A DNA stretch of 64,000 bases from Moorella thermoacetica (GTDB lineage: Bacteria > Bacillota > DSM-521 > Neomoorellales > Neomoorellaceae): assembly GCF_001267405.1 (NCBI RefSeq), contig NZ_CP012369.1:1576001-1640000 (forward strand). The letters run 5' to 3'. The notes under the pieces are model-generated. The model was not told where the DNA came from and did not search any database. It saw only the letters and a program-made list of their open reading frames with translations. Positions 8,301 to 17,392 of this stretch are shown here, in pieces (within the stretch, counting starts at the first letter, position 1; each line of letters opens with the position of its first letter). A program made the position numbers and the translations under genes.

Positions 8301-8340
8301 CAAGCGGAAATTTTCACCCTCCCCCTACCAGCTCCGCTTG
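8301..8340. other. Inverted repeat between DUF134 gene and mrp promoter
   Basis: Perfect 8-bp arms CAAGCGGA (8301-8308) and TCCGCTTG (8333-8340) enclose 24 bases, immediately upstream of the mrp -35 box. There is no T-run, so it is not a typical terminator; it may be an operator or a weak terminator for the DUF134 gene. Confidence 0.4.
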
Positions 8341-8381
8341 AACTCCGGCTTATTACGCTCCGATTCACCATCAGGGGGTTT

Positions 8382-8831
8382 TCAGTGTTCCCCTTCTCCG
8401 AACCGGCCATGGCGGTGGCAGCGACCCCGGCCCGGACCCCGGCCGGCCAGTTCCTCACTGCCGCAGCGGGAGCAGGCTTCCTTTCCACCCTGCTCCGGTT
8501 CCCATTCATGACCGCAGCGGCGGCAGCGTACCTTGGGGCCTACCAGGTGGTAGTAACCACCCTCTACCCGGATGGCCTTGCCGTTAACCAGGGCGTCGGC
8601 AACCTTATCCCGGGCCGAATTCAGGATGCGCACAAAGGTCGGCCGGGATACTCCCATACGGGCGGCGCAATCCTCCTGTTCCAAACCCTCTTTATCTTTC
8701 AAGCGGATGGCTTCCAGCTCTTCTACCGCCAAAACAACCTCTTCCAGTTCCCGCAGCGGTACGGCTGCCGGTTTAAAATAGGTAACCCCCGGCAGGAATT
8801 CTACCCGCCGGCAAATGGGCGGTCGTGGCAT
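8382..8831 (-). CDS. DUF134 DNA-binding protein with C-terminal zinc ribbon
   Basis: A 149-aa protein. [10 protein letters not shown] at the start and the sigma-region-4-like helix-turn-helix ([21 protein letters not shown], about residues 53-73) identify DUF134. The C-terminus has CRRCG and CSRCG pairs forming a zinc ribbon, then a Gly/His/Arg-rich tail that could bind metal. The family is a predicted transcription regulator frequently next to Mrp-type Fe-S ATPases, as here. Its target is unknown; the adjacent mrp gene is the obvious candidate. Confidence 0.85.
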   Translation of the reverse strand: MPRPPICRRVEFLPGVTYFKPAAVPLRELEEVVLAVEELEAIRLKDKEGLEQEDCAARMGVSRPTFVRILNSARDKVADALVNGKAIRVEGGYYHLVGPKVRCRRCGHEWEPEQGGKEACSRCGSEELAGRGPGRGRCHRHGRFGEGEH

Positions 8832-8998
8832 TTCTTTCCCCCATTCCTTTGCGAATTTATCTATATCATAGCTTTTCCAGTAAACTTATGCAACCAGGAT
8901 ATCCTCCCGGCGGGTCTGCACTGCAGCCCCTTGGGCCGGGGGTTAAAAACATGCTAAAATGGTAGCAAACAGCTCTCTCCGTGAGGTGGCATTCTTTT

Positions 8999-10324
8999 AT
9001 GGATCTCTTTGAACAGGCCGGCCAGGAAGCCCGGCAGGCCGGGGCTCCCCTGGCCGTACGGATGCGGCCGCGCACCCTGGACGAGTTTGTCGGCCAGGAA
9101 AAAATAATCGGCCCCGGCACTCTGCTGCGCCGGGCCATCGAGAGCGACAGCCTGACTTCGATTATCCTCTGGGGCCCGCCCGGCAGCGGCAAAACTACCC
9201 TGGCCCGGATTATCGCCACCATGACCCGCGCCCATTTTGAGGCCCTAAATGCGGTACTGGACGGCATCAACGACATCCGCCGGGTCATCGCCGCTGCCCG
9301 GGAGCGGGAGAAATACTACCAGCAAAAGACAGTCATCTTCGTCGACGAGATCCACCGCTGGGCCAAGAACATCCAGGACGCCCTGCTCCCTTGCGTTGAA
9401 GAAGGATTGCTCATTCTCATCGGTGCTACCATTGAAAACCCCATGTTCACCGTCAACGCCGCCATCCGTTCCCGCTCCCGCATCTTTCGCCTGGAGGCTT
9501 TATCAGATGCAGCCATCCTCACCCTCCTCCGGCGGGCCCTGGCGGACGCGGAACGGGGTTTGGGTAAATTCAACGTCCAGGCCGACCCGGAGGCCCTGGA
9601 GCACCTGGCCCGGGTGGCCAATGGCGACGCCCGGGTGGCTTTAAACGCCCTGGAATTTGCCGTCCTCACCACGGCCCCGGATACATCCGGCCGGCGCCAC
9701 CTGACCCTGGAGGTGGCCGAAGAAGCCATCCAGCAACGGGCCGTTCTCTACGACCGCGACGGGGACCAGCACTACGACTGCGTCTCGGCCTGGATAAAGA
9801 GCATGCGCGGTTCCGATCCCGACGCCGCCCTCTACTGGCTGGCACGGATGATCTACGCCGGCGAAGACCCCGCCTTCCTGGCCCGCCGGCTGATGATCCA
9901 TGCTGCCGAGGATGTCGGCCTGGCCGATCCCCAGGCCCTGGTGGTGGCCAGTTCCGCCGCCCAGGCCGTGGAACGGGTGGGCCTGCCGGAGGGACGGATC
10001 ATCCTGGCCGAAGCCACCCTCTACATCGCCCTGGCTCCCAAAAGCAATTCGGTGATAAAAGCCATCGACGCCGCCCTGGCGGCGGTGGAAAAGGAAACGG
10101 CCGGCCCGGTGCCCGTCCACCTGCGGGACGCCAATTACCGGGGCGCGGCCACCCTGGGACACGGCCGTGGTTATAAATACCCCCACGACTACCCGGGGGG
10201 CTGGGTAGAGCAGCAGTACCTCCCGGACAACCTCCGGGGCAAGGTCTTCTACCACCCCAGCGACTACGGCCGGGAAGGGCAAATGAAAGCCGCCTGGCAG
10301 CAGCGCACCGGGCGGCGGGGATAG
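8999..10324 (+). CDS. rarA: Replication-associated recombination protein RarA (MgsA)
   Basis: A 441-aa AAA+ ATPase acting at stalled replication forks. The N-terminus has Walker A GPPGSGKTT, Walker B FVDEIHRW and sensor 1 IGATIENP. The C-terminal tetramerisation domain starts near residue 240 (HYDCVSAWIKSMRGSD) and ends with the PHDYPGGWVEQQYLP signature. ATG 8999 is chosen because GTGAGGTGG lies nine bases upstream; an in-frame GTG at 8981 lies inside that site. It is one of few plus-strand housekeeping genes here and corresponds to yrvN of Bacillus. Confidence 0.95.
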   Translation: MDLFEQAGQEARQAGAPLAVRMRPRTLDEFVGQEKIIGPGTLLRRAIESDSLTSIILWGPPGSGKTTLARIIATMTRAHFEALNAVLDGINDIRRVIAAAREREKYYQQKTVIFVDEIHRWAKNIQDALLPCVEEGLLILIGATIENPMFTVNAAIRSRSRIFRLEALSDAAILTLLRRALADAERGLGKFNVQADPEALEHLARVANGDARVALNALEFAVLTTAPDTSGRRHLTLEVAEEAIQQRAVLYDRDGDQHYDCVSAWIKSMRGSDPDAALYWLARMIYAGEDPAFLARRLMIHAAEDVGLADPQALVVASSAAQAVERVGLPEGRIILAEATLYIALAPKSNSVIKAIDAALAAVEKETAGPVPVHLRDANYRGAATLGHGRGYKYPHDYPGGWVEQQYLPDNLRGKVFYHPSDYGREGQMKAAWQQRTGRRG

Positions 10325-10356
10325 GCGCAGAGGCCTGCGGCGCCTACCCTGTTTTT
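10323..10356 (+). terminator. Probable terminator after rarA
   Basis: AGGCGC (10323-10328) pairs with GCGCCT (10340-10345), followed after six bases by five T residues. The stem begins inside the rarA stop codon. Confidence 0.5.
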
Positions 10357-10382
10357 GCCTGATACCTGTCACCCTTACCGGG

Positions 10383-11084
10383 CTAAGCACGTTGCCGCGA
10401 AAAAGGCCGGGCGCCCAGCCAAAACCGCACCGGCTTATGCCGTGACGGCGTCCCGGGCGTGGGAATGACCGGGGAGGTAATCCCCGCGCCCAGGCACTTG
10501 ACCGTGACGTCCACCTCCAGGTAACCGGACCCAGGGTAGACGACGGCCCGCTGGCGGCGGGGTCCGGACTCTAGGGTAACCGCGCCTGTCCGGTCGGTGC
10601 CATCGGCAAAAATCACCTCGACTTCATAAGTGTAGTAAGCCACGGCCAGGGCCTGGCTGTCCGGGGATATAGGGCTCAATCGCCCCTGGGGTACAAGGTT
10701 TTTTATTCTGCAGGCAAGGATTTTTACCGGCACGCCGGCAGCGGGGCCGGGGGGTATATAAGGCCGGACGAGGAGGTTGTCGTCGGACCGCCAGGTCGAA
10801 TCCAGTACCCTTTTAGCGGCAATCAACTCCACCTGGTAGGGTAACGTTTCCTGGCCACCCTCTTGCCGTTCCGGTACGGGAGAAGCAGATAACTGGCCGG
10901 GCCGGGCTGGTAGGGGACCCGCTCCGGAGCTGGCCTGCTGGAGGCCAACGGCTGGGATCAGCATCAGGGTATCCTGGAGGATATTGAAGGTCACCAGCTC
11001 CTGCACCACCACCAGGATATCGATCCGGGGACCAATCCGGAACAGGTTGCCCTTATTGGCCACACTGGGTGCCGTAAATGGCAT
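10383..11084 (-). CDS. Hypothetical protein, beta-rich C-terminal half
   Basis: A 233-aa protein I do not recognise. There is no signal peptide or membrane segment. A low-complexity Pro/Gly/Ser/Glu stretch at about residues 55-80 separates an N-terminal hydrophobic segment (IDILVVVQELVTFNILQDTL) from a C-terminal half rich in alternating hydrophobics (AYYTYEVEVIFADGTDRTG), suggesting a beta-sandwich. It is the last gene of the glycosyltransferase cluster, 38 bases after a GT4 gene, so a role in a cell-surface structure is possible but unproven. Confidence 0.6.
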   Translation of the reverse strand: MPFTAPSVANKGNLFRIGPRIDILVVVQELVTFNILQDTLMLIPAVGLQQASSGAGPLPARPGQLSASPVPERQEGGQETLPYQVELIAAKRVLDSTWRSDDNLLVRPYIPPGPAAGVPVKILACRIKNLVPQGRLSPISPDSQALAVAYYTYEVEVIFADGTDRTGAVTLESGPRRQRAVVYPGSGYLEVDVTVKCLGAGITSPVIPTPGTPSRHKPVRFWLGARPFSRQRA

Positions 11085-11122
11085 CTTCCACCACCTGCTT
11101 GCTCGGTAAAAAGCGCGAGGGC

Positions 11123-12241
11123 TTAGCGAAATACCTCCTCCAGAACCCTGGCCCAGCGCTCAGCCCATATTTTCCGGTTAAAGGTTAAGGCCACTTCCCG
11201 AGCCCGCCGGCCCATGAGCTTCCTCTTACCTTCATCCCGGGCCAATTCCTCAATGGCCGCCACCAGGTTTTCTACTGTCGGCTTAATAAGATAACCGTTG
11301 TAGCCGTGCAGGATAATGTCGCTCAAACCGCCCGCCAGGCCGGCAATTACCGGCTTCCCGCAGGCCATGGCCTCCAGGGCGGCCAGGCTGGTACCTTCTG
11401 TTGAGCGGGAGGGAATCAGGACAATATCGGCCTGCCGGTAGATCTCTGGCATCATCTCCAGGGGCTTCCAGTAATAGAAACAGCGCTCCCGGTTACCGGC
11501 CCATTGGTTCATGAGCCTCTCGGCGTTATCATCATGACCGCGGCCGCAGAAGTGAAACTCAATCCAGGGGTAGCGGGAGGTCAGTTTTTCCGCCGCCCTC
11601 ATGGTTTCGTTGATGCCCCGTACCGGGACCAGGCGGCGGGGAAAAAGAACACGGACGGTATCGTCGCCAGCTGGCTCTTCTGCCGGCGGGCTAAAGAGGT
11701 CAGTATCAACATAGTTGGGGATGTACTCCCATTTATGATAAAAGCCGGCCAGGGTAGCGTTGAAATAGTTAATGGTATTGGTATCGACGGATACCAGTTT
11801 CTGCGGTCCGGCCAGGGCAATACTCAGGCGTCGTAGCCATTCCTGGCGGTCCTCCGGCTTCCCGGCCATGAGGTCAAACCCCGGCCAATCCCAGAAAACC
11901 CCGTGGCTGATGGCAATGCTTTTCTCCCGGGCTATCGGATAGGCCAGGGTGAGGATAAAGTAAAGGGCATAATCAAAGGCCATGGAGTTTTCGTAAAAAG
12001 CGGTAGCCAGGTCGGGAAAGGTATTATACTCGCTTTTGGTCACGGGGATGCTGCGAATACGCACCCCATCAAACTCCCGCGTCCAGCCGCTACCGATCTG
12101 CCAGACCTCGACATAATAGCCAAGTTCCTTTAACAGGCGGCAGAGGTCGACCTGGTAACGCTCGGCACCGCCCATGATAATTCTCTCACTGGATGGGTGA
12201 AAGAAATTGGTCGTCAACAGGGCCACCTTTTTAGCGCTCAT
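11123..12241 (-). CDS. Glycosyltransferase family 4
   Basis: A 372-aa GT-B-fold protein. The N-terminal acceptor domain begins KKVALLTTNFF with the GGAERY loop. The C-terminal nucleotide-sugar domain contains RRLVPVRGI, then the GT4 EGTSLAALEAMACGKPVIA signature near residue 285 and the GG turn after it. It is a cytosolic retaining glycosyltransferase; donor and acceptor are unknown. It is a close relative of the GT4 protein at 13780-14880, sharing GGxERY and SEGTSxxxLEAMAxGK, which suggests local duplication. Confidence 0.9.
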   Translation of the reverse strand: MSAKKVALLTTNFFHPSSERIIMGGAERYQVDLCRLLKELGYYVEVWQIGSGWTREFDGVRIRSIPVTKSEYNTFPDLATAFYENSMAFDYALYFILTLAYPIAREKSIAISHGVFWDWPGFDLMAGKPEDRQEWLRRLSIALAGPQKLVSVDTNTINYFNATLAGFYHKWEYIPNYVDTDLFSPPAEEPAGDDTVRVLFPRRLVPVRGINETMRAAEKLTSRYPWIEFHFCGRGHDDNAERLMNQWAGNRERCFYYWKPLEMMPEIYRQADIVLIPSRSTEGTSLAALEAMACGKPVIAGLAGGLSDIILHGYNGYLIKPTVENLVAAIEELARDEGKRKLMGRRAREVALTFNRKIWAERWARVLEEVFR

Positions 12242-12312
12242 TTATTCCCCGCCCACCTTTCTCGGCCTGATTCTATTTATCGCCAGACCTTTGTATCCCG
12301 ACTTGAAAACCT

Positions 12313-12341
12313 CACATAATGTACTGCTCAACCAAAGTCAA
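12313..12341 (-). promoter_or_regulatory. Possible promoter of GT4 gene
   Basis: Minus strand: TTGACT (12336-12341), 17-bp spacer, TATGTG (12313-12318), about 70 bases before the GT4 start. The -10 match is weak. Confidence 0.4.
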
Positions 12342-12461
12342 GTATTCTATTCATGAGGCATGAGGGTTAACGGCACCCGGAAAATAGATTGTCGAGGTCA
12401 CCCCCGCGACTCATAAGGCCGTTCTGGACTCAGCCGGCACGCGCGGAAATAAATTATCAGG
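12342..12461. other. Non-coding spacer
   Basis: Together with the neighbouring promoter and hairpin this forms the 250-base gap between the GT4 and TasA-like genes. I see no gene in it. Confidence 0.5.
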
Positions 12462-12490
12462 GTAAAGCCCGGCCGGAGACCGGGCTTTAC
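12462..12490 (-). terminator. Hairpin after the TasA-like gene
   Basis: Perfect 11-bp stem (12480-12490 with 12462-12472) two bases past the stop of the minus-strand gene. The following minus-strand sequence is AT-rich but only a weak T-tract. Confidence 0.65.
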
Positions 12491-12492
12491 TC

Positions 12493-12954
12493 CTACGCCA
12501 GGGGCGAAGCCTGGGCAGTAAAGACCAGATCGACGCTCAAATCCAGGTTCTGGACAATATTGCCGGCGGTATCCGGCAGGCTGACGACAAAGGTTAACAG
12601 ATCAGCCTGGGGCGAGATTAAGAGGCGGCCGCTGGCCGGTTGATTATAAAGGCCGGAGATGTTGCCGTTATAGAGGACGGTAGAAGGACTCGCCTCAATA
12701 TAAATGTTCAGGCGGTCGGCCAGAACCTGGGCCTCCGTGGCCGTGGTAGGGCTTACCCCCTGCCAATCGGCAAAAATGAAGTAGTATTCATCTACGGTAC
12801 CGGTGTTGGCAACCTCCAGCTGGGGCGAGCCTACAACCTGGCCCGGCACCAGGTTGGCCGGGGAAAAGAGGGCCGTAGCCGGGCTGAGGGTCAACGCGAC
12901 GTCGGCAGTTCCCGCAGTGCTGCCGGAAACAGTGGCGCTGGCGGTGAGGGGCAT
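12493..12954 (-). CDS. Putative TasA/camelysin-like surface or coat protein
   Basis: A 153-aa Ala/Ser/Thr/Val-rich, cysteine-free, beta-rich protein. The segment ATALFSPANLVPGQ followed by VANTGTVDEYYF resembles the jelly-roll core of TasA/camelysin (SipW-dependent) proteins, where LxPGxxxxxxxxVxNxGxxxxY is typical. Unlike those proteins it has no signal peptide: it begins directly with MPLTASATVSGS. It could therefore be a mother-cell-produced spore-surface protein, or a different beta-sandwich. It sits between glycosyltransferases, so it may be a glycosylation substrate. The family call is tentative. Confidence 0.5.
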   Translation of the reverse strand: MPLTASATVSGSTAGTADVALTLSPATALFSPANLVPGQVVGSPQLEVANTGTVDEYYFIFADWQGVSPTTATEAQVLADRLNIYIEASPSTVLYNGNISGLYNQPASGRLLISPQADLLTFVVSLPDTAGNIVQNLDLSVDLVFTAQASPLA

Positions 12955-13023
12955 AGAAGCATCACTCCTTTTATTACCTGGGATGGTACTAAGTTATGCT
13001 GTATGGCAGGTAATGGTAACCTG

Positions 13024-13722
13024 CTACCGCCATTTTTCGAGCTGAATTTTTTCAGGGGGCCAGAGGATGCTTTCGTAGTGTTCCCGGGGTTGATACTTAA
13101 AGGTGGGGTCCCGGCCGACGGCGCGCTTATATTTCCACCGGATCTCCGCCGGGTTGGCCCACCCCAGGTGTTTGATGCGCAAATCGCTCTCCAGGTAGGG
13201 CAGGCGGCGGTAGGCCAGGGGCAGGCGGCCACAGTGAAAGGCCTGCTCCGGCCAGGCCGCCGGTAAGTGGGGCTGGTATTTAACCAGATAGATAGAGAAG
13301 CCCCGCAGCCAGGGGCTCCATAGGCCGTCCACCCGGTAATACTCTTCTCCACCCCAGCAGTCAAACAGGCGAAAGCCGACGGCGGGAAAAAGGTCCTGTT
13401 GCAATAGATAGGGTAGTTCGCGGGCCGCCCGGTCTTCCAGCAACTCGTCGGCATCCAGGGCGAGGATCCACTCCGGGTTGGTAGCGGCGGTATAATCCCA
13501 GAGCTCCTGACGCAGCCGGGATTCATCGATTAGAAAAAGGGAGGTTTCCCGGCGGTAGAGCTTCACCGACGGGAAACTCGCGCATAGCTCCGGGGTGGCG
13601 TCGGTAGAGGCATCGTCCAGGATGACGATTTCGTCAGCATAAGCGGATAAAGACTTCAGGCAGCGCTCTAAATAACGGTCCGCTTCATTGCGGACGATCA
13701 TCATGGCAGTGAGTTTGGGCAT
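13024..13722 (-). CDS. Glycosyltransferase family 2
   Basis: A 232-aa GT-A-fold enzyme starting MPKLTAMMIVRNEADRYLER. The nucleotide-binding strand ends in EIVILDDASTDAT, and the DXD-like metal site is WILALDADELL. ATG 13722 is preferred over a GTG ten codons upstream because a G-rich ribosome binding site falls between them. The protein resembles SunS/WaaE-type family 2 enzymes, which add sugars to proteins or lipids. It is 57 bases downstream of a GT4 gene. Confidence 0.88.
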   Translation of the reverse strand: MPKLTAMMIVRNEADRYLERCLKSLSAYADEIVILDDASTDATPELCASFPSVKLYRRETSLFLIDESRLRQELWDYTAATNPEWILALDADELLEDRAARELPYLLQQDLFPAVGFRLFDCWGGEEYYRVDGLWSPWLRGFSIYLVKYQPHLPAAWPEQAFHCGRLPLAYRRLPYLESDLRIKHLGWANPAEIRWKYKRAVGRDPTFKYQPREHYESILWPPEKIQLEKWR

Positions 13723-13779
13723 AACTCCGGCCCCCTCTCTTTGTAGATTCACGGCCGGGCAGAGGCTCCAGGAGCGCCC

Positions 13780-14880
13780 CTACCCCAAGGGATAGACCTT
13801 GTTGATAAACTGGCGCCAGCGGGCTTCCCAGAGCTTCCGGTCAAAGACCCGAGCGGTGGCCGCGGCGTTTTTGCCCAGGCGGGCACGTTCCCGCGGGTGT
13901 TCGATTAAAAAGCGGAGGGCCTGGGCCAGGTATTCCGCGGTGGGATGGATAAGCAGGCCGTTATAATTATCGATAATAAGGTTGGTCAGGCCGCCGACAT
14001 TGGTGGCAATGATGGCTTTGCCCATGGCCATGGCCTCCAGGCAGGAGAAGCTGGTGCCCTCGGAATAAATAGTCGGAATGACAACTATGTCCGCATCAGC
14101 GTAAACGCCGGGCATGGCATCAAAATCGGGATGACAGTAAAGAAGGCGCTCGTTGTGGGCTTCCCCCTGCCGCCAGGCGTGGAAAGCCTCCAGGTAGCGG
14201 GGGGTATTGGTGTCGATGGCGAACTGGAACTCCAGCTCGGGGTAGGCAGCCAGTAAAGACGGGATAACTGCCTGCAAAAGGTCAAAACCCCTTTCGCGGG
14301 ACAGACGGCGCGGGTAAAGGACGCGTATCCCTTTCCTGCTGCTACCCTCCCGAGGGTAAAAACGCTCCAGGTCGACAAAGTTAGGGATCACCTGGATCTT
14401 GCGGCCGGCCAGGTCGGGATAGATGGCCCGGGCGACATTCAGGAAATTATAGTCGCAGGATATTATCAAGCTGGCCTGGAAAAGGGCGGCGGCTACGTGG
14501 TTTTCATAGGCAGCCCGGGCCAGAGCAGGGCTGGATCCCGGCAGTTCCCACCAGACGCCGTGGGAGATGCAGATAGAGCCGGGGCGGTAATAGACCTGCT
14601 GCAGGATGGAGGAATATAAAACCCTCCCGGGGACGCTTTTCTCTATACGCTCTATGGTTACATTTAAATGCTGGGGATCGGCCTGGTAGCCGTATACCGG
14701 CCACCCCAGGTAAGTAATCTGGAAATCCCGGTGTGCGTTCTGGTGAAAGGATACCGCATAGCCCATATCTGTCAGGAGTTCGGCCAGGGCGCGGATATAC
14801 CTTTCCAGGCCGCCGATTACCGGTTTCTTCCCCTCCCAGTCTAACAGGTTGGGGGTGAAAATCGCTATCTCCCTTTCCAA
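13780..14880 (-). CDS. Glycosyltransferase family 4
   Basis: A 366-aa GT-B protein, first gene of the cluster. It has GGLERYIRALAELL at the N-terminus, RRLSRERGFDLL for the donor-domain start and YSEGTSFSCLEAMAMGKAI for the GT4 signature. It is related to the GT4 at 11123-12241 by shared motifs and length. The acceptor is unknown; together with the GT2 and the TasA-like gene it may build a glycan on a surface protein. Confidence 0.9.
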   Translation of the reverse strand: MEREIAIFTPNLLDWEGKKPVIGGLERYIRALAELLTDMGYAVSFHQNAHRDFQITYLGWPVYGYQADPQHLNVTIERIEKSVPGRVLYSSILQQVYYRPGSICISHGVWWELPGSSPALARAAYENHVAAALFQASLIISCDYNFLNVARAIYPDLAGRKIQVIPNFVDLERFYPREGSSRKGIRVLYPRRLSRERGFDLLQAVIPSLLAAYPELEFQFAIDTNTPRYLEAFHAWRQGEAHNERLLYCHPDFDAMPGVYADADIVVIPTIYSEGTSFSCLEAMAMGKAIIATNVGGLTNLIIDNYNGLLIHPTAEYLAQALRFLIEHPRERARLGKNAAATARVFDRKLWEARWRQFINKVYPLG

Positions 14881-14999
14881 AACGGACCAGTCCCCCGTAG
14901 TTTTAGTGGCTCTCCTATTTTTATGCTTTATCCCTCTACGGGGTGAGTAAAAAACTAACTGGCATTTTCAAAATACAATTATATTTCAGGGGGTATACC

Positions 15000-15028
15000 T
15001 TTACAAAACAGGAATCAGGTAGTAATAT
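15000..15028 (+). promoter_or_regulatory. Promoter of the thiSGH operon
   Basis: TTTACA (15000-15005), 17-bp spacer, TAATAT (15023-15028), ending about 20 bases before the TPP aptamer. Confidence 0.6.
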
Positions 15029-15046
15029 TATAGTAAAATTAAACAT

Positions 15047-15127
15047 AAGCAGGGGTGCCGCAAGGCTGAGAGGGCTAAACGCCTAACCCTTTGAACCTGA
15101 TGTGGGTAATGCCACCGTAGGGAAGTA
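15047..15127 (+). ncRNA. TPP riboswitch (THI element)
   Basis: The conserved THI-box elements occur in order: AGGGGTGCC, GGCTGAGAG, ACCCTTTGAACCTGAT, GGGTAATGCCACCGTAGGGA. It binds thiamine pyrophosphate and is followed by a terminator 23 bases downstream, so it should shut off the thiamine thiazole operon when TPP is abundant. Confidence 0.97.
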
Positions 15128-15150
15128 ATGATGATTGGGTGCGAACTAAT

Positions 15151-15194
15151 TCGGAGCTTCCACCGAGTTCGGCAGATGGGAGCTCCGATTTTTG
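15151..15194 (+). terminator. Riboswitch-controlled terminator
   Basis: Perfect 8-bp stem TCGGAGCT (15151-15158) with AGCTCCGA (15181-15188) plus five T residues, just before thiS. It is the expression platform of the TPP riboswitch. Confidence 0.85.
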
Positions 15195-15214
15195 TTAAGA
15201 AAGGGGGATAGTGC

Positions 15215-15415
15215 ATGAAAGTCCTTTTAAACGGAAGGGAGGAAGACGTGCCCACCAGCGTAACTATAGAGCAATTGCTAAACTCTAAAAAAATAACTCC
15301 CGGGGCCGTCATAGTAGTCGTAAACTCCGAGGTGGTAAAGAGGGAGCTATGGCCTGATTTTGTGATCAAAGAACAGGACCAGGTGGAAGTAATTAGAATC
15401 GTTGGAGGAGGATAA
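15215..15415 (+). CDS. thiS: Sulfur carrier protein ThiS
   Basis: A 66-aa ubiquitin-fold protein starting [12 protein letters not shown] and ending in the required Gly-Gly (IVGGG). Its C-terminal glycine is adenylated and thiocarboxylated to donate sulfur to the thiazole. The start is preceded by AAGGGGG. No thiF (the E1-like activator) is present in this operon. Confidence 0.95.
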   Translation: MKVLLNGREEDVPTSVTIEQLLNSKKITPGAVIVVVNSEVVKRELWPDFVIKEQDQVEVIRIVGGG

Positions 15416-15417
15416 AA

Positions 15418-16185
15418 TTGGCGGATGAATTGATTATCGGCGATAAGGCCTTAACAAGCAGGCTGTTTATCGGCACCGGCAAATTTGCCAGCCACGAGAT
15501 AATGGGACAGGCCGTGAGTCAATCAGGCGCCCAGGTGGTCACCGTGGCCTTAAGGAGGGTAGACCTCGACAATCCCCAGGAAAGCGAGCTCAAATTCATC
15601 CCCGCAGGCTGCGTCTTGATGCCCAACACCTCCGGCGCCAGGACCGCCGAGGAAGCGGTAAAAATAGCCAGGATCGCCAGGGCCGCCGGCTGCGGCAACT
15701 GGGTCAAGATAGAAGTGGTGACCGATCAGCGCTACCTTCTGCCGGACAACTATGAGACCGTGAAAGCCACCGAGATCCTCGCCAAGGAAGGCTTTGTGGT
15801 GCTTCCCTACATGAACCCCGATTTGATGGTAGCCAAACGCTTAAAGGAAGCCGGCGCGGCGGCCATAATGCCCCTGGGAGCTCCCATAGGTTCCAACCGG
15901 GGCCTCAAGACCAGGGAGATGATCCGGATTTTAATAGAAGAGATCGACCTGCCGATTATAGTAGACGCCGGCATAGGCAAACCATCCGAGGCGATGGAGG
16001 CTATGGAGATGGGCGCAGCGGCGGTGCTGGTAAATACGGCTATTGCCACCGCCAGGGACCCCGTCGCCATGGCCCGGGCCTTCAGTATGGCGGTAGAGGC
16101 CGGCAGGATGGCCTACCTGGCAGGACTTGCTCCTACCAGGGAGTATGCCGAGGCTTCGTCGCCATTGACGGGATTTTTGGTTTAG
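15418..16185 (+). CDS. thiG: Thiazole synthase ThiG
   Basis: A 255-aa TIM-barrel enzyme that joins ThiS thiocarboxylate, dehydroglycine and deoxyxylulose 5-phosphate into thiazole phosphate. The catalytic lysine lies in NWVKIEV (about residue 100), and the phosphate loop in [10 protein letters not shown] and [10 protein letters not shown]. It starts at TTG 15418 with GGAGGAGG nine bases before, two bases after thiS. Confidence 0.95.
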   Translation: MADELIIGDKALTSRLFIGTGKFASHEIMGQAVSQSGAQVVTVALRRVDLDNPQESELKFIPAGCVLMPNTSGARTAEEAVKIARIARAAGCGNWVKIEVVTDQRYLLPDNYETVKATEILAKEGFVVLPYMNPDLMVAKRLKEAGAAAIMPLGAPIGSNRGLKTREMIRILIEEIDLPIIVDAGIGKPSEAMEAMEMGAAAVLVNTAIATARDPVAMARAFSMAVEAGRMAYLAGLAPTREYAEASSPLTGFLV

Positions 16186-16198
16186 GGAGGCAGGAGTG

Positions 16199-17329
16199 AT
16201 GGGTTTTTACGACGTCTACAAGCAGTATGAGGGGTTTGATTTCGAAGGCTTTTTCCAGAGTAGGACCCCTGACGACGTCAGGAAGGCCCTGGCAAAGGAG
16301 CACCTCGAGGTAACCGATTACCTGACCCTTCTATCGCCCGCGGCAGGAAATTTCCTGGAGGAAATGGCCCAAAAAGCCCACCGTATAACCCTGAGGAATT
16401 TCGGCCGGGTCATATTTCTCTTTACACCGTTATACCTGTCCGACTACTGCGTGAACCAGTGCGCCTACTGCAGTTTCAATGCCCGGAATAAATTTGCCCG
16501 GACCAAGCTCACCTTAGAGCAGGTCGAAGAAGAAGCCAGGGCCATAGCCCAAACAGGAATGAAAGATATCCTCATCCTGACGGGAGAATCGCGCCAGCAC
16601 AATCCGGTGTCGTATATAAAGGACTGCGTCGGTGTTTTAAAGAAGTATTTCTGCAGTATTTGCATAGAAGTCTATCCCCTGGAAGAAGAGGAGTACCGGG
16701 AGCTGGTAGCAGCCGGGGTGGATGGCCTCACCATGTTTCAGGAAGTCTATGACCCCGGAGTCTACGCCAGGTACCATAACGGTCCCAAGAAAAATTACCA
16801 TTACCGGCTGGACGCCCCGGAAAGGAGCTGCCGGGCGGGTATGCGGACCGTGGGTGTCGGGGCCCTGCTGGGCCTGGCCGACTGGCGGAAGGAGGCCTTC
16901 TTCACCGGACTGCACGCCGATTATTTGCAGCAAAAGTTCTGGGATGTGCAGGTCAGTATCTCTTTGCCCAGATTTCGCCCTAGTATCGGCGGCTTTCAAC
17001 CCGACTACCCGGTGGACGACAAGAGCTTCGTCCAGATCCTCCTGGCCCACAGGCTGTTTTTACCCCGGGTCGGCATAACCATTTCCACCAGGGAAAGCCC
17101 CGAGTTCCGGGACAACATCCTACCCCTGGGTGTCACGAAAATATCGGCCGGTTCTTCCGTTACGGTGGGAGGCTATGCCCGTCCTGACGGCATGGCACCC
17201 CAGTTTGAAATATCCGACCCGCGTAGTGTAGCGGAAATAAAACAAATGCTAATCCAGAAGGGCTACCAGCCGGTTTTCGAAGACTGGCAGCAGTGGGATA
17301 GCCTGGAGAAACAGCTATATAATTTCTAG
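16199..17329 (+). CDS. thiH: 2-iminoacetate synthase ThiH (radical SAM)
   Basis: A 376-aa radical SAM tyrosine lyase that produces dehydroglycine for ThiG. The cluster motif CVNQCAYC has cysteines near 84, 88 and 91, and the GGE-like region reads [12 protein letters not shown] 16199 is taken; a GTG one codon earlier is also possible. It is 13 bases after thiG. Possession of ThiH rather than the oxygen-dependent ThiO fits an anaerobe. Confidence 0.95.
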   Translation: MGFYDVYKQYEGFDFEGFFQSRTPDDVRKALAKEHLEVTDYLTLLSPAAGNFLEEMAQKAHRITLRNFGRVIFLFTPLYLSDYCVNQCAYCSFNARNKFARTKLTLEQVEEEARAIAQTGMKDILILTGESRQHNPVSYIKDCVGVLKKYFCSICIEVYPLEEEEYRELVAAGVDGLTMFQEVYDPGVYARYHNGPKKNYHYRLDAPERSCRAGMRTVGVGALLGLADWRKEAFFTGLHADYLQQKFWDVQVSISLPRFRPSIGGFQPDYPVDDKSFVQILLAHRLFLPRVGITISTRESPEFRDNILPLGVTKISAGSSVTVGGYARPDGMAPQFEISDPRSVAEIKQMLIQKGYQPVFEDWQQWDSLEKQLYNF

Positions 17330-17355
17330 ATATGGCTGCCACATTTCGGACATTG

Positions 17356-17392
17356 CCCCGGGGCCGGTTTCATGGTTACCCGGGGTTTCTTT
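17356..17392 (+). terminator. Terminator after thiH
   Basis: CCCCGGG (17356-17362) pairs with CCCGGGG (17379-17385), followed by TTTCTTTCT, 27 bases past the thiH stop. Confidence 0.65.

Noticed and set aside
15131-15194. Independent small gene between the TPP riboswitch and thiS
   Set aside because: The segment is the riboswitch terminator; open codons there are few and have no ribosome binding site.
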